Shown here in pieces: positions 16,235 to 24,852 of a DNA stretch of 41,291 nucleotides. Both the position numbers and the translations under genes were made by a program. Each line of letters starts with the position of its first letter. The stretch's first letter is position 1. The notes under the pieces are model-generated. The model was not told the DNA's origin. It made no database searches and saw only the letters and a list, made by a program, of their open reading frames with translations. The stretch comes from Marinobacter aromaticivorans. Its GTDB lineage: Bacteria > Pseudomonadota > Gammaproteobacteria > Pseudomonadales > Oleiphilaceae. Location of the stretch: contig NZ_NIHD01000019.1 in NCBI RefSeq assembly GCF_002806975.1, forward strand, positions 1-41,291, read 5' to 3'.

Positions 16235-17005
16235 TTAGAACGACTCCTCCGAACGCCTGGTCAGCACTTCGTGCCCATCTGCAGTAACCAGAATGGTGTG
16301 CTCCCATTGCGCTGACAGCTTGTGGTCTTTGGTGACAACCGTCCATTGATCCGGCAGCAGCCTGGTGTGGTATTTGCCCTGATTGATCATGGGCTCGATG
16401 GTGAAGGTCATGCCTTCTTTCAGCTCCATGCCGGTGCCGGGTTTGCCATAGTGCATAACCTGTGGATCTTCATGGAATACCTTGCCTATACCGTGGCCAC
16501 AATAATCCCGAACCACGGAATAGCGGTGTTTCTCAGCGTGCTGCTGGATTACATGGCCGATATCGCCCAGGCGTGCGCCCGGCTTTACCAGTTCAATCCC
16601 CTTGTAGAGGCATTCCTGAGTGATTTTGATGAGACGCTCGGTACCGGGTTTGGGTTTGCCGACGATCCACATTTTGCTGGTGTCGCCGTGGTACTCGTCT
16701 TTTATAACGGTAACGTCAATATTCACAATGTCGCCGTCTTTCAGAATCTTCTTCTCAGAGGGTATCCCGTGGCAGACAACATGGTTGACCGAAATGCACA
16801 CGGACTTTGGAAAGCCTTTGTAGTTCAGGGGGGCAGGCGTCGCTTTTTGCTCGTTGACGATGTAATCGTGACAGATCCGGTTCAGTTCTTCAGTTGAGAC
16901 GCCCGGTTTGATGTGCTCCCCGATCATCTCGAGAACTTCAGCTGCCAGGCGGCCTGCTACACGCATCTTTTCAATTTCTTCCGGGGTCTTGATCGAAACT
17001 TGCAT
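16235..17005 (-). CDS. map: Methionine aminopeptidase type I
   Basis: A 256-residue cytoplasmic enzyme that removes the initiator methionine from nascent proteins. The five metal ligands of the pita-bread fold are visible: Asp in VNIDVTV, Asp in YHGDTSK, His in GHGIGKVFHE, Glu in FTIEPM and Glu in QWEHT. The N-terminal CISVNHVVCHGIP region matches MetAP-I. The ATG at 17005 was chosen (GGAAG just upstream); an ATG at 17017 is in frame but has no ribosome binding site. It is the first gene of the minus-strand operon and is divergent from rpsB, a very common gammaproteobacterial arrangement. Confidence 0.96.
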   Translation of the reverse strand: MQVSIKTPEEIEKMRVAGRLAAEVLEMIGEHIKPGVSTEELNRICHDYIVNEQKATPAPLNYKGFPKSVCISVNHVVCHGIPSEKKILKDGDIVNIDVTVIKDEYHGDTSKMWIVGKPKPGTERLIKITQECLYKGIELVKPGARLGDIGHVIQQHAEKHRYSVVRDYCGHGIGKVFHEDPQVMHYGKPGTGMELKEGMTFTIEPMINQGKYHTRLLPDQWTVVTKDHKLSAQWEHTILVTADGHEVLTRRSEESF

Positions 17006-17108
17006 TGGGCTTCCCATTGATTTGTGTCAAACGGGCATTTTAAGGGGCGCGCGCTCAGGGTACAAGGAAGCCGCTGCGTAAAATTAATGGCGTAAGGCCC
17101 GGGTTTTG

Positions 17109-17117
17109 TGGTATAAA
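17109..17117 (+). promoter_or_regulatory. Extended -10 promoter of rpsB
   Basis: TG at 17109-17110, one base, then TATAAA at 17112-17117, followed by a very GC-rich CGCGCCCGC discriminator, a layout typical of stringently controlled ribosomal promoters. The -35 region (about 17089-17094) is poor, which an extended -10 can compensate for. Transcription would start near 17124, giving a leader of about 177 bases. Confidence 0.65.
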
Positions 17118-17124
17118 CGCGCCC

Positions 17125-17300
17125 GCTGGAAACGAATCCGGCAAATTCGCACACGTGTCAGCACGTTGCCCCAGGGTGCCTGCTCCTGCTATGGAGCTAT
17201 AGTTGCAGAAGCTATAGCGACATATAGACATATAAGGGAGCCTGGTTGGGGTAATTGGACGCGTGGAGGACTAACCCGAAGCTAAATCAAGGTAATTATC
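17125..17300 (+). promoter_or_regulatory. rpsB 5' leader, possible S2 autoregulatory RNA
   Basis: A long untranslated leader precedes rpsB. In gammaproteobacteria S2 represses its own mRNA by binding a conserved leader; the position and length fit. Visible here are two copies of GCTATAG (within 17190-17220) and a GGTT...AACC element around 17243-17275 containing a GGAGG that lies too far from the start codon to initiate. The specific fold was not modelled. Confidence 0.4.
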
Positions 17301-18044
17301 ATGGCTCAGGTAAATATGCGTGACCTGCTCAAGGCAGGTGCTCACTTCGGTCACCAGACCCGCTACTGGAACCCGAAAATGTCGAAGTACATCTTCGGCG
17401 CCCGTAACAAGATTCACATCATCAACCTTGAGCAGACTGTTCCTGCCATGAACGAAGCTCTGAACTTCGTTCAGCAACTGACAGAGAACAAGAACAAGAT
17501 CCTGTTCGTGGGCACCAAGCGTGCAGCGGCCAAGATCATCAAGGAAGAAGCAGAGCGTGCTGGCCAGCCTTATGTTAATCATCGCTGGCTCGGCGGTATG
17601 CTGACCAACTACAAAACCATCCGCCAGTCCATTCGTCGCTACCGTGATCTGGATGCCCAGAGCAAAGACGGTACTTTCGACAAGTTGACCAAGAAAGAAG
17701 CTCTTGAGCGCACCCGTGAGATGGACAAGCTCGAGCGCTCCATCGGCGGCATCAAGGATATGGGTGGCCTGCCCGACGCAATGTTTGTTATCGACGTTGA
17801 TCACGAGCGTATCGCCATCAAGGAAGCCAACAAGCTGGGTATTCCTGTTATCGGTGTTGTTGATACCAACAGCAACCCGGACGGCGTTGATTACGTGATC
17901 CCGGGTAACGACGATGCCATTCGCGCGATTCAGATCTACGTTAAAGCCGTTGCAGACACTTGCCTGGAAGCAACCCAGGGCGGTGCTGACGAGTTCGTAG
18001 AAGTCGCCGAAGAGTCTGCAGGAGCCGCACCGGCTGCCGAGTAA
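17301..18044 (+). CDS. rpsB: 30S ribosomal protein S2
   Basis: A 247-residue S2 with the canonical opening MAQVNMRDLLKAGAHFGHQT and the ARNKIHIINLEQT, FVGTKRAA and HRWLGGMLTN blocks. IPVIGVVDTNSNPDGVDYVI is the second S2 signature. It joins the small subunit late, with S1, on the platform. The ATG follows a short AAGG. It heads the rpsB-tsf transcript; the C-terminal tail is acidic and Ala-rich, as in relatives. A hairpin separates it from tsf. Confidence 0.98.
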   Translation: MAQVNMRDLLKAGAHFGHQTRYWNPKMSKYIFGARNKIHIINLEQTVPAMNEALNFVQQLTENKNKILFVGTKRAAAKIIKEEAERAGQPYVNHRWLGGMLTNYKTIRQSIRRYRDLDAQSKDGTFDKLTKKEALERTREMDKLERSIGGIKDMGGLPDAMFVIDVDHERIAIKEANKLGIPVIGVVDTNSNPDGVDYVIPGNDDAIRAIQIYVKAVADTCLEATQGGADEFVEVAEESAGAAPAAE

Positions 18045-18071
18045 TGCGCAGGCATTGCTTTTAAGATGTAA

Positions 18072-18100
18072 GGCATACCCGATGTGTTTCCGGGTATGCC
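18072..18100 (+). other. Stem-loop between rpsB and tsf
   Basis: A perfect 10-bp inverted repeat, GGCATACCCG and CGGGTATGCC, with a 9-base loop. No T-run follows, so it is not a classical terminator. It may be a leaky attenuator or an mRNA-stabilising element that sets the S2 to EF-Ts ratio. Confidence 0.7.
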
Positions 18101-18135
18101 TCCCACCGAATTCGGAAAAGTTAAGAGGACTGAAC

Positions 18136-19005
18136 ATGGCTGCAATTACCGCTGCAATGGTCAAAGAGCTGCGCGAGCGCACTGGCCTTGGCATGATGGA
18201 GTGCAAAAAAGCGCTGGTTGAAGCTGGCGGAAGTGTTGATGCTGCAATTGAAGAGCTGCGCAAGTCTTCCGGCCTGAAGGCTGCCAAGAAGGCTGGCCGT
18301 ACCGCTGCTGAAGGCGTGTCTCTGATCAGGATTTCTGATGACAACACCGCCGCCTACATTCTGGAAGTAAACTCCGAGACAGACTTTGTTGCTCGCGATG
18401 ACAACTTCCTGGATTTTGCTAATGACGTGCTGAACGTTGCTTTCGAAAAAGGCGAGACTGACGTTGCCAGGCTGATGGATGGCGAGCTCGAAGCCAAACG
18501 CGAAGCGCTGGTCCAGAAAATTGGTGAAAACATCACCGTTCGTCGTGTGGTTGAAGTGAAAGGCCCGGTTGTTGGTGGCTACGTTCACAGCAACAACAAG
18601 ATTGCCTCGGTTGTTGCCTTGACAGCAGGTGACCCCGAGCTGGCTCGCGATATCGCAATGCACGCTGCGGCCGTTAATCCGCGTGTTGCCAAGCCGGAAG
18701 ACATGCCTGCAGAAGAGCTTGAAAAAGAGAAAGAAGTCATCAAGGCCCAGCCGGATATGGAAGGCAAACCTGCCGAAATCGTTGAAAAGATGATGGGCGG
18801 CCGTATCAAGAAGTTCCTCAAGGAAAACAGTCTTGTTGAACAGCCTTTCGTGAAAAACCCGGATCAGACTGTCGGCGAACTGATCAAGTCTGCCGGTGCT
18901 GAGCTGGTAGGGTTCGTTCGTCTGGAGGTTGGCGAAGGTATTGAAAAAGAGGAAGTGGACTTTGCCGCCGAGGTTGCTGCTGCAGCCGGCACAGGCAAGG
19001 CCTGA
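18136..19005 (+). CDS. tsf: Elongation factor Ts
   Basis: A 289-residue guanine-nucleotide exchange factor for EF-Tu. The N-terminal UBA-like domain contains VKELRERTGLGMMECKKAL, and the core has the NSETDFVARDD motif (Asp and Phe insert near the EF-Tu magnesium site). The dimerisation and C-terminal modules follow through LVRLEVGEGIEKEE. The start at 18136 has AAGAGGA upstream; upstream in-frame codons run through the intergenic hairpin and are not used. Co-transcribed with rpsB, with a 91-base spacer. Confidence 0.98.
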   Translation: MAAITAAMVKELRERTGLGMMECKKALVEAGGSVDAAIEELRKSSGLKAAKKAGRTAAEGVSLIRISDDNTAAYILEVNSETDFVARDDNFLDFANDVLNVAFEKGETDVARLMDGELEAKREALVQKIGENITVRRVVEVKGPVVGGYVHSNNKIASVVALTAGDPELARDIAMHAAAVNPRVAKPEDMPAEELEKEKEVIKAQPDMEGKPAEIVEKMMGGRIKKFLKENSLVEQPFVKNPDQTVGELIKSAGAELVGFVRLEVGEGIEKEEVDFAAEVAAAAGTGKA

Positions 19006-19016
19006 TCCCTTTTCAG

Positions 19017-19143
19017 GTGCTGTAGCGGCGAGCTGCAGCACTACTTGAGTCTGCCACGTTGGCCGGAGCTTTCCGGCTCTCGTGGCGGGCTTGTATCTGA
19101 GATGCCCCTTTTTTGCGATCGAGGGATATGTCAGATACAAGCC
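19017..19143 (+). other. Three tandem stem-loops in the tsf-pyrH spacer
   Basis: Hairpin 1: 19017-19025 with 19033-19041 (9 pairs, one G-U). Hairpin 2: GCCACG (19053-19058) with CGTGGC (19081-19086) enclosing GCCGGA-GCTT-TCCGGC. Hairpin 3: a perfect 13-bp repeat, 19088-19100 with 19131-19143, around a 30-base loop that contains six T (19109-19114). A short GGGC/GCCC stem just before these T could form instead of hairpin 3, giving a weak terminator. This may end rpsB-tsf transcription or control pyrH. Confidence 0.65.
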
Positions 19144-19193
19144 TGCAGTGCCTCTCACGCCGGGTAGCAGTCAACAGACAAAAGGGGATCCAT

Positions 19194-19922
19194 ATGTCGG
19201 TACCACCGAAAAACCAGCCAAGATACAATCGCGTCCTGCTCAAACTCAGTGGTGAGGCCCTCATGGGTGAGCATGAATTCGGCATTGATCCCAAAGTTCT
19301 TGATCGGATGGCGCTTGAGATTGGCGCACTGGTCGGTATCGGTGTTCAGGTGGGCCTGGTTATTGGCGGGGGCAATCTGTTCCGTGGCGCCGCACTCAGC
19401 GAGGCCGGCATGGACAGGGTTACCGGTGATCACATGGGCATGCTGGCAACGGTTATGAACGGCCTGGCCATGCGCGATGCGCTGGAACGCTCAAACATTC
19501 GCACCCGCGTGATGTCGGCTATCCCCATGAGTGGTATTGTGGAGCACTATGACCGCCGTCGCGCTGTGCGCGATCTGAAAGACGGCGATGTGGTTATATT
19601 CTGCGCCGGAACCGGCAATCCTTTCTTTACAACGGACTCGGCCGCTTGTCTGCGTGGTATCGAGATTGAGGCAGACGCGGTTCTGAAAGCAACCAAGGTG
19701 GATGGGGTCTATTCTGCCGATCCACATGTTGACCCAAATGCAGAGAAATACGACAACCTGACCTATGATCAGGTGCTGGATAAAAAACTTGGTGTGATGG
19801 ACCTTACCGCCATTTGCCTGGCACGGGATCACGGTATGCCGCTGCGGGTTTTTGATATGAATCGTGCGGGCGCGTTGACCCGCATCGTAACCGGTGAGAA
19901 AGAAGGTACACTGATCGAATAA
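19194..19922 (+). CDS. pyrH: UMP kinase
   Basis: A 242-residue hexameric amino-acid-kinase-fold enzyme making UDP from UMP with ATP. RVLLKLSGEALMG near the N-terminus is the phosphate-binding segment; VIGGGNLFRG, GDHMGMLATVMN and FCAGTGNPFFTTDSAA bind UMP and mediate allostery by GTP and UTP. The start at 19194 has AAAGGGG upstream. It is preceded by the unusually structured tsf-pyrH spacer and followed 42 bases later by frr, the standard order. Confidence 0.97.
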   Translation: MSVPPKNQPRYNRVLLKLSGEALMGEHEFGIDPKVLDRMALEIGALVGIGVQVGLVIGGGNLFRGAALSEAGMDRVTGDHMGMLATVMNGLAMRDALERSNIRTRVMSAIPMSGIVEHYDRRRAVRDLKDGDVVIFCAGTGNPFFTTDSAACLRGIEIEADAVLKATKVDGVYSADPHVDPNAEKYDNLTYDQVLDKKLGVMDLTAICLARDHGMPLRVFDMNRAGALTRIVTGEKEGTLIE

Positions 19923-19964
19923 CGGGTTGCCTGATAGCCCGACGAACGAATTGAGGATAATGAC

Positions 19965-20522
19965 GTGATTAACGATATAAAAGCTGAAGCCGAAAAGAAA
20001 ATGAAAAAGAGCCTGGAGGCCCTTGGCTCGGCGTTCAACAAAATCCGGACTGGTCGCGCCCACCCGTCTATTCTGGACAGTGTCATGGTTAACTATTATG
20101 GCCAGGAAACGCCGCTGAAGCAGGTTGCCAGTGTGAACGTGGAAGATAACCGTACACTGACGGTGTCGCCATGGGAAAAGAACCTGGTGCCGGTTATCGA
20201 GAAGGCCATCATGGCTTCGGATCTCGGCATTAACCCGGCGACCAGCGGCGATCTGATCCGTATCCCTATGCCGATGCTGACCGAGGAAACCCGCAGAGAA
20301 ATGGTCAAGCAGGCGAAAGCGGACGCAGAAAACGCCCGTGTTTCCATACGAAACGCGCGCCGCGATGCCAATAGCATGATGAAGGAGCTGCAGAAAGAAA
20401 AGGATATTACTGAAGACGAAGAGCGCAGGGGTGAAGACGAAGTTCAGAAGCTGACCGACCGCTACATCGCTGAAGTAGAGAAGATGTTAAAGGCTAAAGA
20501 AGAAGACCTGATGGCGGTTTGA
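19965..20522 (+). CDS. frr: Ribosome recycling factor
   Basis: A 185-residue tRNA-shaped protein (same length as E. coli RRF) that splits post-termination ribosomes with EF-G. The typical GRAHPSILDSV, YYGQETPLKQVA, and RIPMPMLTEETRREM blocks are present. The start codon is GTG with GAGGA upstream; the nearby ATG at 19960 is out of frame and stops at once. The long C-terminal helix ends in a Lys/Glu-rich segment. Confidence 0.98.
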   Translation: MINDIKAEAEKKMKKSLEALGSAFNKIRTGRAHPSILDSVMVNYYGQETPLKQVASVNVEDNRTLTVSPWEKNLVPVIEKAIMASDLGINPATSGDLIRIPMPMLTEETRREMVKQAKADAENARVSIRNARRDANSMMKELQKEKDITEDEERRGEDEVQKLTDRYIAEVEKMLKAKEEDLMAV

Positions 20523-20592
20523 TCACTTCAGCCCACTTGCAAGCGAAACACACAGCCAGCGGCGAAATTCGGCTGGCTGCACAGGGGATTTC

Positions 20593-21363
20593 ATGACGGG
20601 ACCAGTATCCGCAGAGATTCCGGTGTCGGCTGATAGCCGGCCCCGGCATGTGGCCATTATCATGGATGGTAACAACCGATGGGCCAAAGCACGCCGGTTG
20701 AAAGGAGTGGCGGGGCATAAGGCAGGTGTGGATGCGGTCAGATCTGTTGTTGAAACCTGTGCCCGGGAAGGCGTGGAAGTGCTCACGCTGTTTGCGTTCT
20801 CAAGCGAAAACTGGCGTCGTCCGAAGGATGAAGTATCAGCTCTGATGAAGCTGTTTCTTTTCGCTTTGGAACGGGAAGTCAGGAAACTGCACCGTAATAA
20901 CATCTGCCTGCGGATCATAGGTGACCGGTCAGCGTTTAATACGACCCTGCAAGAGCGCATGGCGAAAGCGGAAGAGCTCACCCGCAACAATTCCCGGATG
21001 ACGCTTGTCATTGCTGCAAACTATGGTGGCCACTGGGATATCGCGCAGGCTACCCGGCAGGTGGCGGATATGGTGAAGTGTGGCCAGCTTGAACCGTCTG
21101 ATATTACGGATGACCTGATTCAGCAACGCCTGAGCACCGGCGATCTTCCCTTACCGGATCTCATGATTCGCACGGCGGGTGAGCAGAGGATCAGCAACTT
21201 CATGCTCTGGCAACTGGCTTATACCGAGTTGTATTTTTCCCCTGTTTTCTGGCCTGATTTCAAAGAGGACGAGATGCGGAAAGCGTTACAGGCCTACGCC
21301 GGGCGTCAGCGTCGATTTGGCCAGACAGATGACCAGATTGCGGCCAAGTTGTCACAACAATAA
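20593..21363 (+). CDS. uppS: Undecaprenyl diphosphate synthase (cis-prenyltransferase)
   Basis: A 256-residue enzyme that extends farnesyl diphosphate with eight isopentenyl units to make the lipid carrier of peptidoglycan and O-antigen. The catalytic Asp is Asp25 in IMDGNNRWA. FAFSSENW (substrate Ser/Glu/Trp) and RTAGEQRISNFMLWQ near the C-terminus match the family; the usual Ser of RTSGEQ is Ala here, a minor variant. AGGGGA lies just before the ATG. It feeds on the isoprenoids made by dxr two genes on. Confidence 0.97.
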   Translation: MTGPVSAEIPVSADSRPRHVAIIMDGNNRWAKARRLKGVAGHKAGVDAVRSVVETCAREGVEVLTLFAFSSENWRRPKDEVSALMKLFLFALEREVRKLHRNNICLRIIGDRSAFNTTLQERMAKAEELTRNNSRMTLVIAANYGGHWDIAQATRQVADMVKCGQLEPSDITDDLIQQRLSTGDLPLPDLMIRTAGEQRISNFMLWQLAYTELYFSPVFWPDFKEDEMRKALQAYAGRQRRFGQTDDQIAAKLSQQ

Positions 21364-21384
21364 CGAATTACAGCGACCTCTATT

Positions 21385-22224
21385 GTGCTAAAGACCCGAA
21401 TTATCACCGCTCTCATACTGGCCCCCATCGCGATTGGCGGTATTTTCTTTCTGCCGCCCATGGGATTTGCCCTGTTCACGGCGGTGATTATCACGCTGGG
21501 TGCCTGGGAGTGGGCCAATATGTCCGGCCTGAAGCAGCAACCTGGGCGGATTGCTTATGCAGCAATCATTGCCATCATTCTCTATAGCCTCGTTAATGTT
21601 TATGCTGTTGCGGTGCTTTGGCTGGCTCTTCTCTGGTGGATTGTGTGCTTTATGCTGGTTCGCAGTTACCCGGCCGGTTCCGAACGCTGGGGCAGTGTGC
21701 CGGCGCGGGCCGTGATGGGGGTGCTGGTTCTGGTGCCGGCGTGGGTCGGGCTGAACCATATCCGTGCGAGCGGTTTTCAGTTCGGTGCGGTAGACAACAG
21801 CTTGCTGGCTATCCTGTATGTGTTTTTTGTGGTGTGGGTGGCAGACATAGGCGCCTACTTTGCCGGCCGGGCTTTCGGTAAGGCCAAACTTGCCCCCAGG
21901 GTGAGCCCGGGTAAATCCTGGGCAGGTGTGTATGGCGGCCTTGTGGCCGTGGGCGTTCTGGCATTGGTTGTCAGCTGGCTCGCCGCCGCAACTGCTGCAG
22001 AGACCTTCATCCTGGTCGGCGCAAGCCTTGTAACTGGCCTGGTATCGGTACTGGGGGATCTGCTGGAAAGCATGCTCAAGCGCTTCAGGGGCATAAAAGA
22101 CAGCAGCAACCTGCTTCCCGGGCACGGAGGAATCATGGATCGTATCGATAGCCTGACAGCGGCCATACCGGTATTTGCGCTTATTATCACGCTGCTGGGC
22201 TGGCTCACAGCCGGGCACGTTTGA
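21385..22224 (+). CDS. cdsA: Phosphatidate cytidylyltransferase
   Basis: A 279-residue inner-membrane enzyme making CDP-diacylglycerol from phosphatidic acid and CTP. Around eight hydrophobic segments are visible. The C-terminal signature SMLKRFRGIKDSSNLLPGHG with GIMDRIDS is the diagnostic CDS motif with the metal-binding Asp residues. The start is GTG without a clear ribosome binding site, 21 bases after uppS, so coupling is likely. The stop codon touches the dxr start region. Confidence 0.95.
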   Translation: MLKTRIITALILAPIAIGGIFFLPPMGFALFTAVIITLGAWEWANMSGLKQQPGRIAYAAIIAIILYSLVNVYAVAVLWLALLWWIVCFMLVRSYPAGSERWGSVPARAVMGVLVLVPAWVGLNHIRASGFQFGAVDNSLLAILYVFFVVWVADIGAYFAGRAFGKAKLAPRVSPGKSWAGVYGGLVAVGVLALVVSWLAAATAAETFILVGASLVTGLVSVLGDLLESMLKRFRGIKDSSNLLPGHGGIMDRIDSLTAAIPVFALIITLLGWLTAGHV

Positions 22225-22226
22225 GC

Positions 22227-23411
22227 ATGATGTCCCGCTCTCTTACGGTGCTTGGTGCCACCGGGTCCATCGGGCTCTCCACTCTTGATGTTGTGCGTCG
22301 CCATCCCGGGCGCTTTTCGGTCTATGCACTGACGGCGGGCACCCGTGCGGAGGAGCTGGCAACACTTTGCCGTGAGTTTCAGCCCAGAATTGCCGTCATG
22401 GCAGATGCTGCCGCGGCCGAGAGGCTCGCCGTTTTGTTGTCGGATTTCCCCGAGATCTCCGTGCTGAGCGGAGAAGCAGGGTTGTGTGAGGTGGCTTCAG
22501 CGCCGGAAGCCTGCACGGTTATGGCAGCTATTGTCGGTGCGGCGGGGCTTGCACCAACCCTGGCGGCAGTGCATGCAGGCAAGCGTGTGCTATTGGCCAA
22601 CAAAGAAGCACTGGTTATGTCTGGCAAGCTGTTTATGGACGCGGTGGCTGCCTCGGGTGCAGAATTGTTGCCGATCGATTCTGAACACAACGCCATATTC
22701 CAGTGCCTGCCGGCAGAGAAAGTTCGTGATCCGGAGGCCGCCGGCATTACCCGTATTCTGCTGACAGCATCCGGAGGGCCTTTCCGGAACCACAGCCTGG
22801 AAGAACTGCGCTCGGTTACACCAACCCAGGCCTGCGCCCATCCAAACTGGTCCATGGGGCAGAAAATCTCGGTCGATTCAGCAACGCTCATGAATAAAGG
22901 GCTTGAGCTGATCGAGGCTTGCTGGTTATTCAACACCACACCCGATCGCATTGAAGTTCATGTGCATCCGGAAAGCATCATTCACTCCATGGTAGAGTAT
23001 GCCGACGGTTCTGTACTGGCGCAGCTCGGCAGCCCGGATATGCGTACTCCCATCGCCAATGGTTTGGCCTGGCCGGAGCGCATTGATGCCGGAGTCGCGC
23101 CTCTGGATCTGTTCGCAGTAGGGCGGTTTCATTTCGAGCGCCCGGATTTACAGCGCTTTCCCTGCCTGAGGTTGGCGGCCGAGGCCTTTGCAGAAGGCGG
23201 TACAGCGCCAGCGGTACTCAATGCCGCCAATGAGGTGGCGGTAAGCGAATTCCTGAGGGGGGCTCTGGCGTTTACGGATATTCCGGTTGTTATTGAACGA
23301 ACGCTCTCGGTAACACCCGTGGTGCCGGCAGACAGCTTTGATGTCATCTTCGCCAAGAACACAGAGGCAAGACAAAAGGCATGGGAACAGATCAGACTGC
23401 TAACTGTCTGA
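22227..23411 (+). CDS. dxr: 1-deoxy-D-xylulose 5-phosphate reductoisomerase
   Basis: A 394-residue NADPH-dependent enzyme of the MEP isoprenoid pathway. LGATGSIGLSTLDV at the N-terminus is the NADPH-binding loop, LLANKEALVMSG follows, and LPIDSEHNAIFQCL holds the metal-binding Asp and Glu. The flexible-loop HPNWSMGQKISVDSATLMNK, with the conserved Trp, covers the active site. Two adjacent ATG codons (22227 and 22230) are possible starts. It is also known as ispC. It is 2 bases downstream of cdsA. Confidence 0.97.
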   Translation: MMSRSLTVLGATGSIGLSTLDVVRRHPGRFSVYALTAGTRAEELATLCREFQPRIAVMADAAAAERLAVLLSDFPEISVLSGEAGLCEVASAPEACTVMAAIVGAAGLAPTLAAVHAGKRVLLANKEALVMSGKLFMDAVAASGAELLPIDSEHNAIFQCLPAEKVRDPEAAGITRILLTASGGPFRNHSLEELRSVTPTQACAHPNWSMGQKISVDSATLMNKGLELIEACWLFNTTPDRIEVHVHPESIIHSMVEYADGSVLAQLGSPDMRTPIANGLAWPERIDAGVAPLDLFAVGRFHFERPDLQRFPCLRLAAEAFAEGGTAPAVLNAANEVAVSEFLRGALAFTDIPVVIERTLSVTPVVPADSFDVIFAKNTEARQKAWEQIRLLTV

Positions 23412-23458
23412 TATAGTTTACAGAGTATCGCCAGGCTGGTGCTCAAATCAGGAATGCT

Positions 23459-24808
23459 ATGCAGATTATTCAAACCATACTTGCGCTTGCGCTGACTCTG
23501 GGGATCCTCGTTACCCTTCATGAGTACGGCCATTTCTGGGTCGCGCGTCGATGCGGTGTCAAAGTACTGCGATTTTCAGTGGGTTTTGGCAAACCGCTGT
23601 TCTCGTGGTATGACCGCCATGGTACCGAGTTTGCGATAGCAGCCATCCCGCTGGGCGGCTATGTCAAAATGCTGGATGAGCGGGAGGGCCCGGTTCCCGA
23701 AGAGCTCAGAGACCAGGCGTTCACCTCGAAACCGCCCTCGCAACGCATTGCCATTGCAGCCGCGGGCCCTCTGGCCAACTTCCTTTTTGCTGTTCTGGCC
23801 TACTGGTTGCTCAGTGTGGTGGGTGTTACCCATGTTGCTCCGATTGTGGGTGATGTCGCGGAGGAGAGTGTTGCCAGCAACCTGGGCTTGCGTGAGGGCA
23901 TGGAAATCCAGGCAGTGGACGGGCACCGTGTGAGTTCCTGGCGTGATGTGAATATGCGGATCCTGGAGCGCGCAGGTGAACAGGGCACGATTACGCTTGA
24001 CGTTTCCAGCAGCGGAGCCCGGGGAACCCTGAGTGGCGAACTCGGTGGCTGGCACCTCAGTGATGAAACGCCGGATCCCCTGACCGAATTCGGCATTATA
24101 CCCTGGCGGCCTGAGGTGCCCGCCGTGCTTGGCCAGATTGCAAGCGGCGGTCGTGCCGAGACATCCGGCCTTCAGGAAGGTGACCGAGTTGTTGCCGTGA
24201 ACCAGAAACCGGTAAAAGACTGGTTTGAACTGGTTGAATTTATTCGCAATGCACCTGAGCAGACGCTGGCGCTTACCATTGAGCGTGCGGGTTCCGAGCA
24301 GACTGTACAGGTAACGCCGGCGGAAAAAACACTGGAAGATGGTGAAGTGATCGGATTTGTCGGTGCGGGCGTTAAGGCGGTCTCATGGCCAGACCATGTT
24401 ATGCGGGACGTTCGTTATGGCCCATTTGCGGCGATCCCCGTTGCCCTGGAAGAAACCTGGGCAGACACCCGTCTCACCCTTGTAGCCATCAAAAAGATGG
24501 TTACAGGCCTGCTTTCACCCAGTAATCTGAGTGGCCCGATTACCATTGCCCGAGTGGCTGAGGCCAGTGTCAGTTCAGGGTTTGAAGATTTTATCCGTTT
24601 CCTGGCCTATCTCAGTGTCAGTCTGGGTATTCTCAATCTGTTACCGGTGCCGGTTCTGGATGGCGGTCATATTGTGTATTACACCATCGAGGCTATCCGT
24701 AAAAAACCGCTCTCAGAAGAGGCTCAGGCACTTGGATTACGAATTGGTATGGCAATGATCCTCACATTAATGGTGTTTGCTCTTTACAACGACCTGATGC
24801 GGTTGTGA
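23459..24808 (+). CDS. rseP: Regulated intramembrane (site-2) zinc protease RseP
   Basis: A 449-residue inner-membrane protease that cuts RseA after DegS and so releases sigma-E. The zinc motif HEYGH is at residues 21-25 in the first membrane helix (Tyr in place of the common Phe). Two periplasmic PDZ domains span about residues 105-310, and NLLPVPVLDGGH supplies the third zinc ligand Asp in the late helix. The final hydrophobic segment ends NDLMRL. It lies directly before bamA and skp, clients and triggers of the same envelope stress response. Confidence 0.96.
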   Translation: MQIIQTILALALTLGILVTLHEYGHFWVARRCGVKVLRFSVGFGKPLFSWYDRHGTEFAIAAIPLGGYVKMLDEREGPVPEELRDQAFTSKPPSQRIAIAAAGPLANFLFAVLAYWLLSVVGVTHVAPIVGDVAEESVASNLGLREGMEIQAVDGHRVSSWRDVNMRILERAGEQGTITLDVSSSGARGTLSGELGGWHLSDETPDPLTEFGIIPWRPEVPAVLGQIASGGRAETSGLQEGDRVVAVNQKPVKDWFELVEFIRNAPEQTLALTIERAGSEQTVQVTPAEKTLEDGEVIGFVGAGVKAVSWPDHVMRDVRYGPFAAIPVALEETWADTRLTLVAIKKMVTGLLSPSNLSGPITIARVAEASVSSGFEDFIRFLAYLSVSLGILNLLPVPVLDGGHIVYYTIEAIRKKPLSEEAQALGLRIGMAMILTLMVFALYNDLMRL

Positions 24809-24852
24809 GAATTGCGAGCTCCTTACGCGCATTAACCAGGCGAAATAATTGA

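Noticed and set aside
14522..16315. Several long plus-strand open frames opposite glnD, up to about 300 codons
   Set aside because: They are antisense to a full-length GlnD with all motifs; high-GC codon bias creates such frames.
18121..19158. 345-codon minus-strand open frame opposite tsf
   Set aside because: Antisense to an intact EF-Ts gene; no motif or ribosome binding site.
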